A DNA stretch of 64,000 bases from Reticulascus tulasneorum (Eukaryota > Ascomycota > Sordariomycetes > Glomerellales > Reticulascaceae), in assembly GCA_001557505.1 (NCBI GenBank), contig LSAX01000005.1, forward strand, positions 3,100,001 to 3,164,000. The letters run 5' to 3'. The notes below the pieces were generated by a model. It did not search any database. It was not told where the DNA came from and saw only the letters and a program-made list of their open reading frames with translations. Of the stretch, positions 21,462 to 32,323 are shown one piece after another. Numbering within the stretch: position 1 is the first letter of the stretch; every line of letters begins with the position of its first letter. The translations under genes were made by a program, and so were the position numbers.

Positions 21462-24386
21462 TTACCGTAACCCCCCGGTCCCCTTCTCGACGATGAACCG
21501 GACCGGCTTCCTCGCTCTACGGCGGAAGCTCATCGTCCGTCCCGACATGCTGATTGGCGTAGGCTTGGGCATCACCGGCGAAGTCGGCAGCTCGCCAGGC
21601 GCAAGCCCGTTCCCGCCCCGCTCGTCAAATCCCCAGCGTCCGATGCCGCCTGACCGGGTCCAGCTGTCCAGGTTACGGCATTGGCTCACATCCACCCACT
21701 TCAGGCGCCCGCAGCCCTCCAGCAGATTCTCGACGCCGTGGCCCGTGACGCGGACGCAGCCGCGCACCGAAATTCCTTCTAGTTCGTTCAGATGCAGCGC
21801 TACCGACTGCAGGCTCGGATCCGACACGGCGCTGCCGCAGAAAGCGAGTCGCAGCTCTCGCAGCTGGGGCAGGCCGAGCGCTACCACCTCGGTGGCGGTG
21901 TCAGAGAGCGCGCAGCAGAACGACAGGTCCAGGTGTGTCAGGTTCTTGGCCGCGCTGACGAGCGCCACGACTGCGTTGTCTGAGAGGTAGGTGCAGTCCG
22001 CCAGGCACAGGTGCGAGAGGTTGAGGAAGCGGAACGGCGCCCACGACTGGAAGCCCGCATCTGTGATGGAGGTGCAGCGCGTGAGGGAGAGCGAGTGCAG
22101 TCGCGTCGACGCGTGCGCCGCAAGGTGGGCCATCGAGCGATCCGTGACGTGCTTGCAGTACGACAGGTTCAAGTGCTTGAGCTTAGGGCAGCCGATGATG
22201 GTGCCCGGCGGAGGCGCGTTGGAGGGCCGCTGCGGCGCAGGTGCCTTTTGCGGTTTGCCCTTGGCCGCTGAGCTGGAGATGACGACCGACTTGCTCGCCG
22301 GCGGTGGCGGCGGCGGTTCTGGGACGACCCAGCCCACAACGCGGGCAAGCAAGTTGTCGCCGACCTTGCGGCAATTGCTCCAGTCCACCTCCTCGAGGCC
22401 CTTGGCATGCTCGCTCATATCAAGGATCTGGTTAGCCGACACGTCCCATACCGATCGCATCCGCCACCGCTTGACGTTTTGGCCGCACAGCCGCCAGAGC
22501 GCGTGGAATCCTTCGTCTGTGATATGGAAGCAGTTGCTGATGTCAATGACTTCAGCCCTTGTGCCGATGAACGGACCCAACACGGTCGCAATCGCCTGGT
22601 CCGTGACCCTGCGGTTGAACTGAGACAGGTCCACGTCCGTGCAGATCTTCGGCGATGTGGTCAGCAGCTTGCGCCAGTGCGAAGACACCAGCCGCAGTCG
22701 CATCAACTCCGCAATGTCTAGGTAGCTGAACACTGCGATGAGTATGTCCTCCGGCAGGGCCGACGTCTCCACAGCGTGGGGTCGGCGGGGTAAAATTTTA
22801 GCCCGCTTTGGCGGCGCTTCCGAGTCCGGCGTCGACTGAGGGACGAAGTACTTGATGGGGGACATGTCAAAGGCGTGCGATCGGATGCCGTTCATGCCCG
22901 ACTCCGACTGGGGAGTGGGTGGGGCTAGGGAGTTGCGGCGCCGGTTGCGCATATTCTCCATATCGACGCTGAGGAAGGGATCCGGGTCCTTGGGCTCCAT
23001 CCGCTCGCTCGCATCCTTGGTCGGGGAGGCGGGCTTCGAGGGGGTTGTGAAAGTGACATGTGGCAGGGACTGCTGGGAGGGTGTTGTTGGCGTCGGAGGG
23101 TCAGATTTGCTCGTCTTTTGGTCTGCATCTGTCATCTCGACGTCGCCGTCGGACTTGCGGTACCGCATGCGCGCCGTCTCCTCCACCTGAAGTTTGATAT
23201 CGGGCGGGCATCGCCTCCAGAGCTCGTTCAGCGCTTGGCCGCCAATCACCAAGCACTCGACCGTTGTGATGGACCTCACCGTCGCCGTCCGGCCCGGCGA
23301 GAGCCCCAGACTTGATACCTCACCAAAGTACTGTCCCTGCTTCAACCGCGGCCGGATATACGACGTCATTTTCTTGAGCTCCTCCTGCACGTTGGTTGTC
23401 TCGAACACCACCTCAGCCTCACCGCGCACAATGAAGAAGATCTCGTTGCCCGGCATGCCCTGCCGTATTATGTCGGTGAAGGGCGAGTAGGTCTTCGGTT
23501 GCGCGCTGAGGCCCAGGTAGTGGAGAATGTCGGGAGGTAGTGTCGAGAAGAGGGGCAGCTCCTTCAGGGTCTTTCGCACGTTGACAAATCCGCTCCCCAG
23601 CGCGCTCCCGGCGGCCGGGTCCTCTATCGCGCCCGGGCTCGGCGATTTTCGCTTCTTGGAATTGACCACCGTTCCCTCCATGATGGCGCCCTTTTCGCCG
23701 GTCGACACTTCTCCCGGGGCTGGCTCCCTTGCGCCGTTTGTCCCCGTCGGTGGTGCCTTCAAGCTCTGTCCACCCTCCTGCCTCTTTTTCTTAAGGATGT
23801 TGAGCCGCTCCTGGGCTTCGTGCCGGATCGCCTTCTCCATGTCCGGGAACTTTGGCAGCTCCGTCTGGAGGTCCTCCTTTTTCAGCACGACCAGGAGGCA
23901 TTTTGTCCTCGCGACGATGGTTGCGGTGCGAGGGATGTTCATCAGGATTCCGATCTCCCCAAAAAAGGAGCCAGCTTTGAGCTCGGCGTAGACTGCTTCG
24001 CCGTCGCGCGATGTGACAGCAACGACTCCACGAACCAACCAGTACATTGCCTTGGCGTCGTCTCCCTCGGTGAGAATATGGTCCTGGGCGGAGTGGACCT
24101 GGGGTCTTAAGTGGTTGCCGATGGCAGCGAGGAAGTCGTCAGGGGCGGACATGAAGAGGGGGAAGGATCTGATGCGATCGACCAGGTCGAGCGGCATATC
24201 TCGAATGGTCGAAGCCGTCAGCGGGGAGGGGCGCATGGGCCGGGTCGGGTTCGTTTCGACATTGAAGGATCTGATGAGGGATATGGAGTCGGGAACCTGG
24301 CCGGTGGCAGCCGTCGCGTTGGACGAGGCATGGTGGTGGGCCAGGGCCCTATAGGGCGGAGAGGACGGTGAGCGACTCCGCCTCAT
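21462..24386 (-). CDS. Two cyclic-nucleotide-binding domains + F-box + leucine-rich repeats
   Basis: A 974-residue single-exon protein. Order: Ser-rich N-terminus; cNBD1 about residues 75-185 with phosphate-binding cassette GSFFGEIGILMNIPRTATI (about 139-157); a basic, Pro-rich linker with KKRK (about 245, possible nuclear signal); cNBD2 about 275-395 with cassette GQYFGEVSSLGLSPGRTATV; a long disordered Ser/Thr/Pro linker (410-535); an F-box (LPEDILIAVFSYLDIAELMRLRLVSSHWRKLL, split here as about 544-575); then AMN1-type LRRs to about 935. Both cassettes keep the Gly-Glu pair and the Arg that grip cAMP/cGMP phosphate. Inference: a substrate receptor of an SCF ubiquitin ligase whose activity responds to a cyclic nucleotide. 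Proteins with this architecture occur in other ascomycetes, but I know of no established function. Confidence 0.9.
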   Translation of the reverse strand: MRRSRSPSSPPYRALAHHHASSNATAATGQVPDSISLIRSFNVETNPTRPMRPSPLTASTIRDMPLDLVDRIRSFPLFMSAPDDFLAAIGNHLRPQVHSAQDHILTEGDDAKAMYWLVRGVVAVTSRDGEAVYAELKAGSFFGEIGILMNIPRTATIVARTKCLLVVLKKEDLQTELPKFPDMEKAIRHEAQERLNILKKKRQEGGQSLKAPPTGTNGAREPAPGEVSTGEKGAIMEGTVVNSKKRKSPSPGAIEDPAAGSALGSGFVNVRKTLKELPLFSTLPPDILHYLGLSAQPKTYSPFTDIIRQGMPGNEIFFIVRGEAEVVFETTNVQEELKKMTSYIRPRLKQGQYFGEVSSLGLSPGRTATVRSITTVECLVIGGQALNELWRRCPPDIKLQVEETARMRYRKSDGDVEMTDADQKTSKSDPPTPTTPSQQSLPHVTFTTPSKPASPTKDASERMEPKDPDPFLSVDMENMRNRRRNSLAPPTPQSESGMNGIRSHAFDMSPIKYFVPQSTPDSEAPPKRAKILPRRPHAVETSALPEDILIAVFSYLDIAELMRLRLVSSHWRKLLTTSPKICTDVDLSQFNRRVTDQAIATVLGPFIGTRAEVIDISNCFHITDEGFHALWRLCGQNVKRWRMRSVWDVSANQILDMSEHAKGLEEVDWSNCRKVGDNLLARVVGWVVPEPPPPPPASKSVVISSSAAKGKPQKAPAPQRPSNAPPPGTIIGCPKLKHLNLSYCKHVTDRSMAHLAAHASTRLHSLSLTRCTSITDAGFQSWAPFRFLNLSHLCLADCTYLSDNAVVALVSAAKNLTHLDLSFCCALSDTATEVVALGLPQLRELRLAFCGSAVSDPSLQSVALHLNELEGISVRGCVRVTGHGVENLLEGCGRLKWVDVSQCRNLDSWTRSGGIGRWGFDERGGNGLAPGELPTSPVMPKPTPISMSGRTMSFRRRARKPVRFIVEKGTGGLR

Positions 24387-26354
24387 GGTCCGCGGGGGGC
24401 GTCGTGTCGAAGCCAGATTTCGAGGGTGATTTGCCGGCTACAGCTCCCCAAGAGCCCTCGACTTGCCCAATGGGGGCACACACCGACTCTGTCGTGTACC
24501 TGAACGCGGGGATGACGTCCTCCGCTGCACTTGTTTTGTGTTCCTGAGTCTCTGTTTCCTAGATTGCGGAGGGGCTGGGCAAATGGGTTGAGATTAGGCG
24601 GGGACGGTTCATGCTACACCCTGGCGAATCGGGGCGGGATTCCCCACGCAGGGCACGCGGCGCAGAGGTTCCAGAGGCGGGACAGTAGTTTCCAAATGTT
24701 GGGGAACCCGAATTATGCCTTCTCCTTCTGCTTCTTTTCCTAGTACACTCTCGAACGTCGTCGTGTGGGGAGGCGATCTCGATTTCCCCTCGGGAACGGG
24801 AAGGGTTTTGGGGAACCCAGAGGGAGGTGGAGGATTTGCGATTGGGGAAAGGCGGAGGAATGTTCGGGACTTGTCAGAGGTGTCTCGTCTTCGATAGATT
24901 GGAGATGATGACGAATCCGGGGAGCGCGAACGTTTGAAGTCTTCGGCACGGTGGTCACACGCCACGAGGGCATAAGAGACGGTGGTCTCTGCGATTGGTC
25001 CTGGGATTCGGCTTGAAGCTTCGAACGGAGCAGCAGCAACAGGTTTCTCGGGATGTCCGCGGGGCTGACTGAGGGAAGAAGGGGTGTTGTCAGTGGTGCC
25101 GGTCAGACTTGTCATGCCACGGGAAACGGCGAAGGCAGAGGAGGCGACAGAAAACAGGACGATGCGAAACTCACCCACGATGGAAGGACGAAAAGGGAGA
25201 TTCGAGATTTGGGTGCCAGGCTATTCCGATTGGCAAAAGGGCGGTCGGCGCAGGATGTGGCCGAGCAGTTTGGTGTCGCGCGTGGGCGGGAATCGGGTAA
25301 GGAGGGTATTCTTGATATTCTAGTCGCAACGAAGATGGGAAATGAGTACAATGATGCTTATACAGAGGTGGGTTAAATCCCCCCCCCTCTCGTTCTTCTC
25401 TGGCCGAAGAAAAAGGAAAGACAGAAGCCGAGGCGTAGCGTGGCGAGTGCTTGGAGGAAAAGCTGAGGGTCATAGATCACACAGATGACACACGTACATA
25501 CCGCAGGTTCGCTTGTAACTAAGTATTACCGCAATGACGTCCAGCGGGGTCCGATGGCTTGTTCGGGTGCAGCGGAGGTGGTGTGCGTCTCACAAGCACA
25601 AAAAAAAGCAAACCCGAGAAGAGGGGCTCTAGGTCTGGACGGGATTAAGATGCTGCTTCTGCGTCGGCCACGATAAACAAGGTGAGCAGTGGGGAGAGTA
25701 GTAGGTGACGGGCGACGACATGACGATGTGCGGATGGGATGGTGAAGCTTCTTTGGGCCGGTCGGTCAGAAGGGGGGGGAATGGATGGGAAAGGAAACAA
25801 AGGCCCCTTAGGTGAGGTAGGTAGATCAGGAAGGGAGGTAGGTACCTTATTCAAGAGTGAGGGTCACTAGCTGTCAGTTAATTAACTAATTGCACCCATA
25901 CCCAGCTGCTAGTCCAGCACAGGTTCCCAGGCATGCATGTAGCTAATAATCTCGTTAGGTACGGACGTACGTACTGAGGGCATAGTAGAAAAGGGCGGCA
26001 GCATGTGCTAAAAACGGTCTCCATGCTGTTCCGTCCATCCTTTGTTTCCCATTCCCAGTCCCCTCCCATCTCCCGCAGCTCCAGCTCCATCCGTGGGCGC
26101 GTGCGTCTTGTGCCTGTGCCTGGCCCAGTTGTTTGTGCCTGTGCTTTCTCTTCCATCTATTTCCACCTCCACTGGCCCCGGTTTCTTTGCTCCACCGCTA
26201 TTTTCAATGCAAGCGAGCGTGTGTCGAGTGCACAAGTAAATTACATGTGCCCTGATATGCCCCCCCATCCAGGCCGCGTTCTCGCTCCGCCTCGTGCACA
26301 GTACATAGTTAGGTAGGCCAGAGGTATCTGACGTCGATAGAGACCCACCGACCT

Positions 26355-26400
26355 CCGAGAGAGGAAGAGAAGGAGAAGGAGAAGGAGAAGGACGAGAAAA
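26355..26400 (+). repeat. GA-rich microsatellite (GAGAAG/GGAGAA units)
   Basis: Purine-only stretch GAGAGGAAGAGAAGGAGAAG and onward, with four GGAGAA-type units. Such polypurine tracts are common in fungal promoters and leaders. Confidence 0.8.
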
Positions 26401-26427
26401 GGCGAGAGCGAGCCTGCGTGTGAGTTG

Positions 26428-26467
26428 TCTGGCGTGGTGCGTGTGTGTACGTGTGTGTGTGTGTGTG
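26428..26467 (+). repeat. GT dinucleotide microsatellite
   Basis: GTGCGTGTGTGTACGTGTGT followed by further GT units to about 26467. Confidence 0.85.
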
Positions 26468-29378
26468 GATCATGGAACCGTACCCCCGAAATGGGTTGTC
26501 TCAGGCGGGCATTGCGTGGGATCGGGCCCTAAAATAGGGCACGGAGCACAGAATGGCACGCAAAGGGTAGCTAAGGTACACTAAAGTAGCTTGGATAAGG
26601 GGTGCGGCAGGGGGTGTTTTTGGGGGCTCTATTACCTGCTGAAGCACGAAGCCTCCAGGCTGGAGTTGCAAGGGTGCCATGGGGGTGCAAGTCCTGGAGG
26701 ATGGGAAGGCTGTCACGATGCGGAAAGGAGGGGGGGAAGGAATCGAATGCATGGAATGCCGATGGAAGGCCAGGAAGAAGACGTCTGGAAGCCTGGCTAG
26801 CACTAACAGCACCTCCACACCCAACTAGAGATTGCAGATTGCAATACGATGCGGCGATGCAGCCATGCAGTTGATGCAGTGATACGGTCGACTGCTGTGC
26901 GAATATCGGCTTACCAGGCTCCCACTTCCCTTCCTTCCTCCCCCTCCATCTTCCTCTGTTTTCTCTGTGCTGTTCTCACCCTCCCTCCACTCCCTCAGCA
27001 ATCAACTCCGATTCCTCGGGTCAAGAATTGGGATACGAAATGGCGTCGCTGCTTCAGGCCGGAGGTGGCGGTCACAGTGCCTGCAACTCTCGCATCATCT
27101 TACAACAACGTCCCCAGTGTCGCATCCATCCCACCTCCTCGACCGCCACGCTCATGTCCACAGTCTAATCTAGCCTTTAAACTTGCGGGACCAGCTAGTG
27201 GCTCCATCAAATAGCCCAGCTGCAATCGCCTAACTAACGAGTTAGCTTCCCTCTCGCCCCGTCAATCACATCATGTCTCCAGCAACGTCGCTCTGTCAGG
27301 TCATCTGCGCATAATCTAGAAAGAGATAAATGCGGATGGGTGGAGGGCAAGGGGGGGGCGCCGAGATTGCAAGAATAGATGTGCCTCCGTTTCTTGATAG
27401 GTCGTGTGCCACCGGCAAGCTGCGTTTGTTAACGAGAGCTGAAGAAGACGGAGGAGGGGGTGGGAAGACTTTGCATCTGTACGTCCGTACAATATGTACA
27501 TACGAATACAGTATGCGCCTCGGGTCCTGCGCCATGACGCTGATGGCGCTGGCTTTGGTGGCGGCGAATTTCCTTCTAGAAGGACGCATGGAAATTGCTT
27601 TTTCATGCTTTCCCGTCTTTTCCTCCGCCAGGTGATAGGATTGGATTGGTGGTAGTCGCCGCAGTCCTGCCCATCAGTTCGTTGCTCTGCTTTGCTTTTT
27701 GCCCATGTCAGACGCCGCTGACCTCCGCGCCATGTTGACAGTGTTGCAAATCACCTAATTCCCTGCATTTGTTTCAACTTTTTCCATCGGCCATGGATCA
27801 CGTTAGACCCCGTCCCCGGCCTATCCTACTATCACATCCCATGTAATATGTCCCGCCCCGTATCTCTCTCTACCCACCTGGGTCTTGGACTGTAACACAA
27901 ACGTCCAGCTCCGTGGTCGTTTCACCACACACACCTCCACCACCGCCCACACCATCGCTGCTACAGAACACACGCCGACCACGACGACCACAGCCCCATG
28001 CCTCCTTGTACTCGGTACTTCCATCCCTCATATGCCGGGCGCAGGGGGATGCTGTTCCTGGTACCCCCCATGCCATCCCTCGGAGGACAGATCTCATCTC
28101 CTTCGTCGGACTCTCCCACCCTTGCTCGAAAATTTACCTCGCCTCGTCTGGCCCTGGCGCACACCCCCCAGCTCGGTTGTACGTCAAGCACGTCAATCAC
28201 CTTCGAGAAGGATTCTAGCGCTGGCCAGTGCTCCCCCCCCATCGCCCTTCGTCTAGCGCAGCCCATCTCCCGTGGCAATCATCGTCATGGACGGGGAGCG
28301 CAACGTAAGCTCTCCGATCCCCATTCATAAGGCAACAGTTTAAATCTACATCCGCTTCTCATGGTAGCTGGTTGGGCTGTTTGGACCCCGATAATATGTA
28401 GGCCATCTCATCTACGCTGGGCCTCGCCCGTACATGAGCGGAGCTTTCCAGCAGAAGCCAGGCGTGGAAAGCTTAACCCATTTGCCAGCCGTGGTTAGAC
28501 GAGATCACCGCTGCATTACCCTCTTCCGGTCGGCCCATCCATCCCAACAAGCCTTTCCACGACACAATCCCATCCGCCAGACAAGAGCACATGTTGCTGG
28601 GATCACACATTTCACGCACAAGGACTCATTCCATCATGCCCCTAATTTAACGCGCAAGGAGCCCGGTGACACGTTCTGCCTTATCGCGGCACCAGTCGCA
28701 ACCCGGCTTAATCTACTTTACCCGCTGCATTACTGTGGCCCTCACCGTGCTCGTCCACACAAATCGGGAAGGTCGCTGCGTGCATCTTGTAGCCTTCTTG
28801 AGTAAAATGCCCCCCTTATATTACTAAACTAGCTATGGCTCCCTCTTTCGACTACGTACGACAGCCAACAGCTCGTTGCTCCGGAGCTGCCTGGAAGAGC
28901 TTGGTCTCGTTTCCACAGAGTCGACGCCGAACTGTCGCCGGGGAAACATCGCACCGAAATTCACCATGCACCTCCTCAGCGTCGTCATAATAGTTCCAAT
29001 ATTCCTAATGGCTACTGCCTCAATAAGAGTATTGTCACGGCCTGTGGAGTGACCTGCCCGCTATACGCTCCTGGATATGCGTTTCGTGCTTCTTCCGTAT
29101 CCTCCTGCACTAGGGCGGGTTTTGGTCCATCACGGGCGTATTTCCCTCTCCGGCGCGATGCAAATCTCCCCTGCATTAGAGAATCCAGTCGTCTCCGATA
29201 GGTTCATAGATGTCAGGGCTGTCGTCGGCGGAGCGTCGGCGTGCTCGGCGTGCGTGGGGGGCGGTCCGATCTGGAGCTGCTTTCACAGTCCGCTCGGCCT
29301 GGACTCGGCCGTCCGGGCATCTGCCCAACTCAAAGTGCCACCATACCGTATTCGCGTACTTGTGATTGCCGGCTTGTA

Positions 29379-29708
29379 TCAAATGCCACACATGCCGTAG
29401 TTGCACTGCAGACCGTCCAGTGTATGGCAGCAAATTGATCCGCTCGCGCAAAAGCAAGTCAACGGCGTCGCCTTGCTCTTGCCTTCTTTCCTCCATGGTC
29501 CCAGGTGCCAGCCCCGTGACTTTTCGCCTGGGTTCGAAGAGTCCGGCGATTTCGGGGCGTCGCCCTTGAGCACAAACGGTACAGCCGAGTTGGAATCGAC
29601 CGATAGGGTGGCAGACTCGAGTGGGACCTGAGGAAGCTCCAACGGCAGAGCCAAGACCATCGCCCCCAAGAACGCGACAAAAATTTGGAAGAAGACAAAC
29701 GTTTTCAT
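29379..29708 (-). CDS. Small secreted cysteine-rich protein, 109 aa (effector-like candidate)
   Basis: A single-exon frame from ATG 29708 with a strong signal peptide (MKTFVFFQIFVAFLGAMVLA, cleavage near ALP). The mature part is short and Ser/Pro-rich; all six cysteines lie in the last 27 residues (TCFCASGSICCHTLDGLQC then NYGMCGI), a spacing that suggests three disulfides in a small knotted tail. I recognise no named family. Size, secretion signal and Cys content match the loose class of small secreted proteins fungi use in host or microbe interactions. It stands alone in the gene-poor zone. Function is inference only. Confidence 0.6.
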   Translation of the reverse strand: MKTFVFFQIFVAFLGAMVLALPLELPQVPLESATLSVDSNSAVPFVLKGDAPKSPDSSNPGEKSRGWHLGPWRKEGKSKATPLTCFCASGSICCHTLDGLQCNYGMCGI

Positions 29709-32323
29709 CTTGAGATGAGATAGGACACCGTCGTATTTCGCAAAATTCGGGTAGTTGTCGTTGGGGGAAGTGAGCCTCGAATGTCAGCAACAAGACTGAA
29801 GCTGAAGAGGCAGGGAGGTCGTTCGGCGAAGGTGGACTCGGAGGTGAAGAGAACGAGGCTCTAATACTACAAAATCTTGTAAGATTGCAGTCGATACCAA
29901 GCTTATTGTAAAAGGCTCTCTGGTGAAGAATATGAGAACGTAGACTTCTACACGACGGTGAACAAGAAGGTCGCTTGGTGAAGTGACAGGTTCTGCGATG
30001 GTAGTCGAGCTATCGGCCCAGACTCCTCCCGAGAGAGGACCGTAATCAAGAGAACGAGGCGGGAGCTGTCGATAAGAGCATAAAACTGACAGAGAGACAA
30101 TGTCGGGAACGATAATCAGAGGAATGAAGCTTCAAGTCTTATAAGAAACGAGCGTCATCGAACTTTCGGCGAAATCTCCATGGAAAGAGGGCCGAAATCA
30201 ACTGCCACGAGCCCAGAGAGAAATCCTATTAATATATGTAGACAACTTCATTTGCGAATGCACGTCGACACCCAGGATCTCCAGGCAAAAGGCCGTGCCG
30301 GGACAAGACAAACAGGAGCTTCGACCAGGCTTCAAGTCAGTGTGACCAAAAAAAAACCCACCCTTCGCCCTGACTTCCCGTAGTCAGAATTAGCTTGCCC
30401 ACTCCGCGGGAGCTCCTGTTAGCAGGTCCCTGGCGATGCAAGGAACAATAACTGTCGTAGCAGCAGCGAGCGAATGCCCCGTGCCTCCCTTAGCCGGCGC
30501 GCCAATATGGATCCCAATTCATGCGGAGAGCGGCGATTTGTGGCATCTGCCGGCAAAATGGCACCTCAATTTGGAGGGTTGGCTGTGGATGCCCCGGGTC
30601 TTGTGGAGAATGCACAGCGAAAATGAGCCCAATATAGCGAGCAGACTCGCGTTAGTTCTCGTGAGCGTTATTTCTTCTTTTTTTTTTTTTTTGCTTGGCT
30701 GTTGGCCCCGTCTGCGAGGTTATCAAGATGTCATGACTCGCCCATCTGGACAGTGCGTCCTTAAGTATGCTCAACCATCTATGACGGGGTGTGCTCGAGG
30801 TTGGGGTTGTGCATGTCACACTTTTGGCCGGATGTGATCTGCGTCTCAACCTGGGGGATCCGAGCTGGTTGCTGGAGTGTAAAACACGAAGGGGCTGGAA
30901 GCTAGCTGAATCCTCCAAGGATCGGAAAGTTACGAAGGAGCTTTCGCATTTTCCCCTTCCGCCGTTGGATTTGGGTTTGGCAGCTCGTGCTCGGGGAATG
31001 CAGTCAATTTCCTCATCGTCCACTTGGGAAATCGTGAGGTCGTACCAGTTGACGAGCACCAAGATCTCGTGCATGCCCCCATACTTTCGTGCAAATTACA
31101 GGGCGGGGCAAAGTTGCATCGGCAGTTCAGTAGTCACCTCAATAGGCCCCATGTGGTCAAACGAGAGTGCATGCTGCTGCATCTCTCCGTCGGAGGATAG
31201 AAAAAAACGAGCCTATCGGGCATAACCTTGATCACAGGATATGTGTCCCAGTGGTTTAACGGGGAAATTCTCTCCAGATCCGGGTAGAGTTACGTGCAGC
31301 TGCTGGACCTGTACAAGCGGGTAGAAAAAAGTGGCCCTAAGAAGTGTGCTGTGAGGCGAGCATTCGGAGTCAAGCGGTTTCAACAACAGTGTCATCTCCC
31401 CTTGTATTCTCCTGGAGTAGAAGCCGGCCGGGCCAATGCTAGCTTGCTGTGGTAAATCGTTCGAGTTTAAGAAGTAGATCAGACAGAATGAAGGCTAAGC
31501 TCAGCATAGAGTCTTCCCGAGTCGTCGACGGGATTTTCTCGATTGGGGTGCTTGTTAGCAAGATCCAAACTTGCTGGCAACCAGTCGTGGTTTCGAAACA
31601 GACGTAACGCTGCGCGCCCTCAGTTCAGTAGCACTTGGGTTGATCAAAGCCTACAATGAGGATTCCAGATCATCAACTGGATATTGCCAGGAAAATTTCC
31701 TATTTTTATTCCGTTGATTGTTACCTACGGTAAGGTAGCTGGCATAGACAACCATGTTGGCGATTCCATGCTGGTTCTTTGGGCAGTAGCGCTGCGCACC
31801 GGTGGCGGGTCGTACAAAAACAGTGCCGCTTTGTCATCTAGATGTTCAAGCAGTACCGGCCGATTCACGGGAATATTCCAGTGAATATATCGTAAAATAT
31901 CAAGATATTCAAGTAGCTATTCATCACCTGCAACTGGCGAAAATACAACCGCCCTCTTGTCGTCCCACCAGTTCAGCGGCCTTGTTTATTACAACCCACC
32001 TGTGCACCCTGTCGTGGTGGGGCAGAATTACAGTGGGCGGCCAGATCCAGCTGGCACCAGCTGGATCTTTACGGAGCGGAATTAGTCGGAGTTTACGGCA
32101 GGCGTAGTTCGCCGTGCCAGATTCCACAAGCTTCTGTTCGTTCTCTCACATGACTCCGCAAACCCTTAGCTAAGCGGATTCTGGTTCAGAGCTCCGCCTC
32201 CAAACGTCATTATCTTTGCCTACCTTCCTCGTCGAACGCTTCGCAGAAAGCAGTCCACCTCTTCCTCAATTGCTCTCCATCTCCTTTGTCTTGGTTCAAT
32301 CGCTCACCGATATCGAGACTACA
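29709..32323. other. Intergenic with one MITE
   Basis: About 2.6 kb. Purine-rich upstream flank of the small secreted protein, a T-run near 30680, and the 200-bp MITE at 31801-32000. Overlapping frames at 30436-31225 show no domain. Confidence 0.5.
31793..32008 (+). mobile_element. MITE copy 1 (200 bp) with 8-bp target duplication
   Basis: Element 31801-32000. The left end GGTGGCGGGTCGTACAAAAA and the inverted right end GGTGGGTTGTAATAAACAAG form imperfect terminal inverted repeats, both continuing into a G.GCCGCT block. Flanks are TGCGCACC (31793-31800) and TGTGCACC (32001-32008), an 8-bp target duplication with one C/T change, the length made by hAT transposases. There is no coding capacity. 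It is related along its length to the copy at 44191-44535 (shared ACAGTGCCGCTTTGTCA and AAATATCAAGATATTCAAG blocks). Confidence 0.8.

Larger units (their letters stand above)
24387..29378. other. Long gene-poor, low-complexity region
   Basis: About 5 kb. It begins with the CT/GA-rich promoter and leader of the cNBD-F-box-LRR gene; a 189-codon minus-strand frame at 24609-25178 lies wholly in that zone and is Ser/Pro-rich without a domain, so it may be an upstream ORF in the leader or chance. Further on are runs of Pro/Ser/Arg-coding chance frames on both strands (26.0-28.8 kb), a GA-rich microsatellite and a GT repeat. I support no protein gene here. Confidence 0.5.

Noticed and set aside
18291..24386. 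A secondary-metabolite cluster around the BBE-like enzyme
   Set aside because: No polyketide, peptide or terpene synthase is present, and neighbours are a DUF7704-like protein and a signalling protein.
24609..25178. 189-codon minus-strand frame upstream of the cNBD-F-box-LRR gene
   Set aside because: Ser/Pro-rich, no domain, lies in the likely leader; kept only as a possible uORF.
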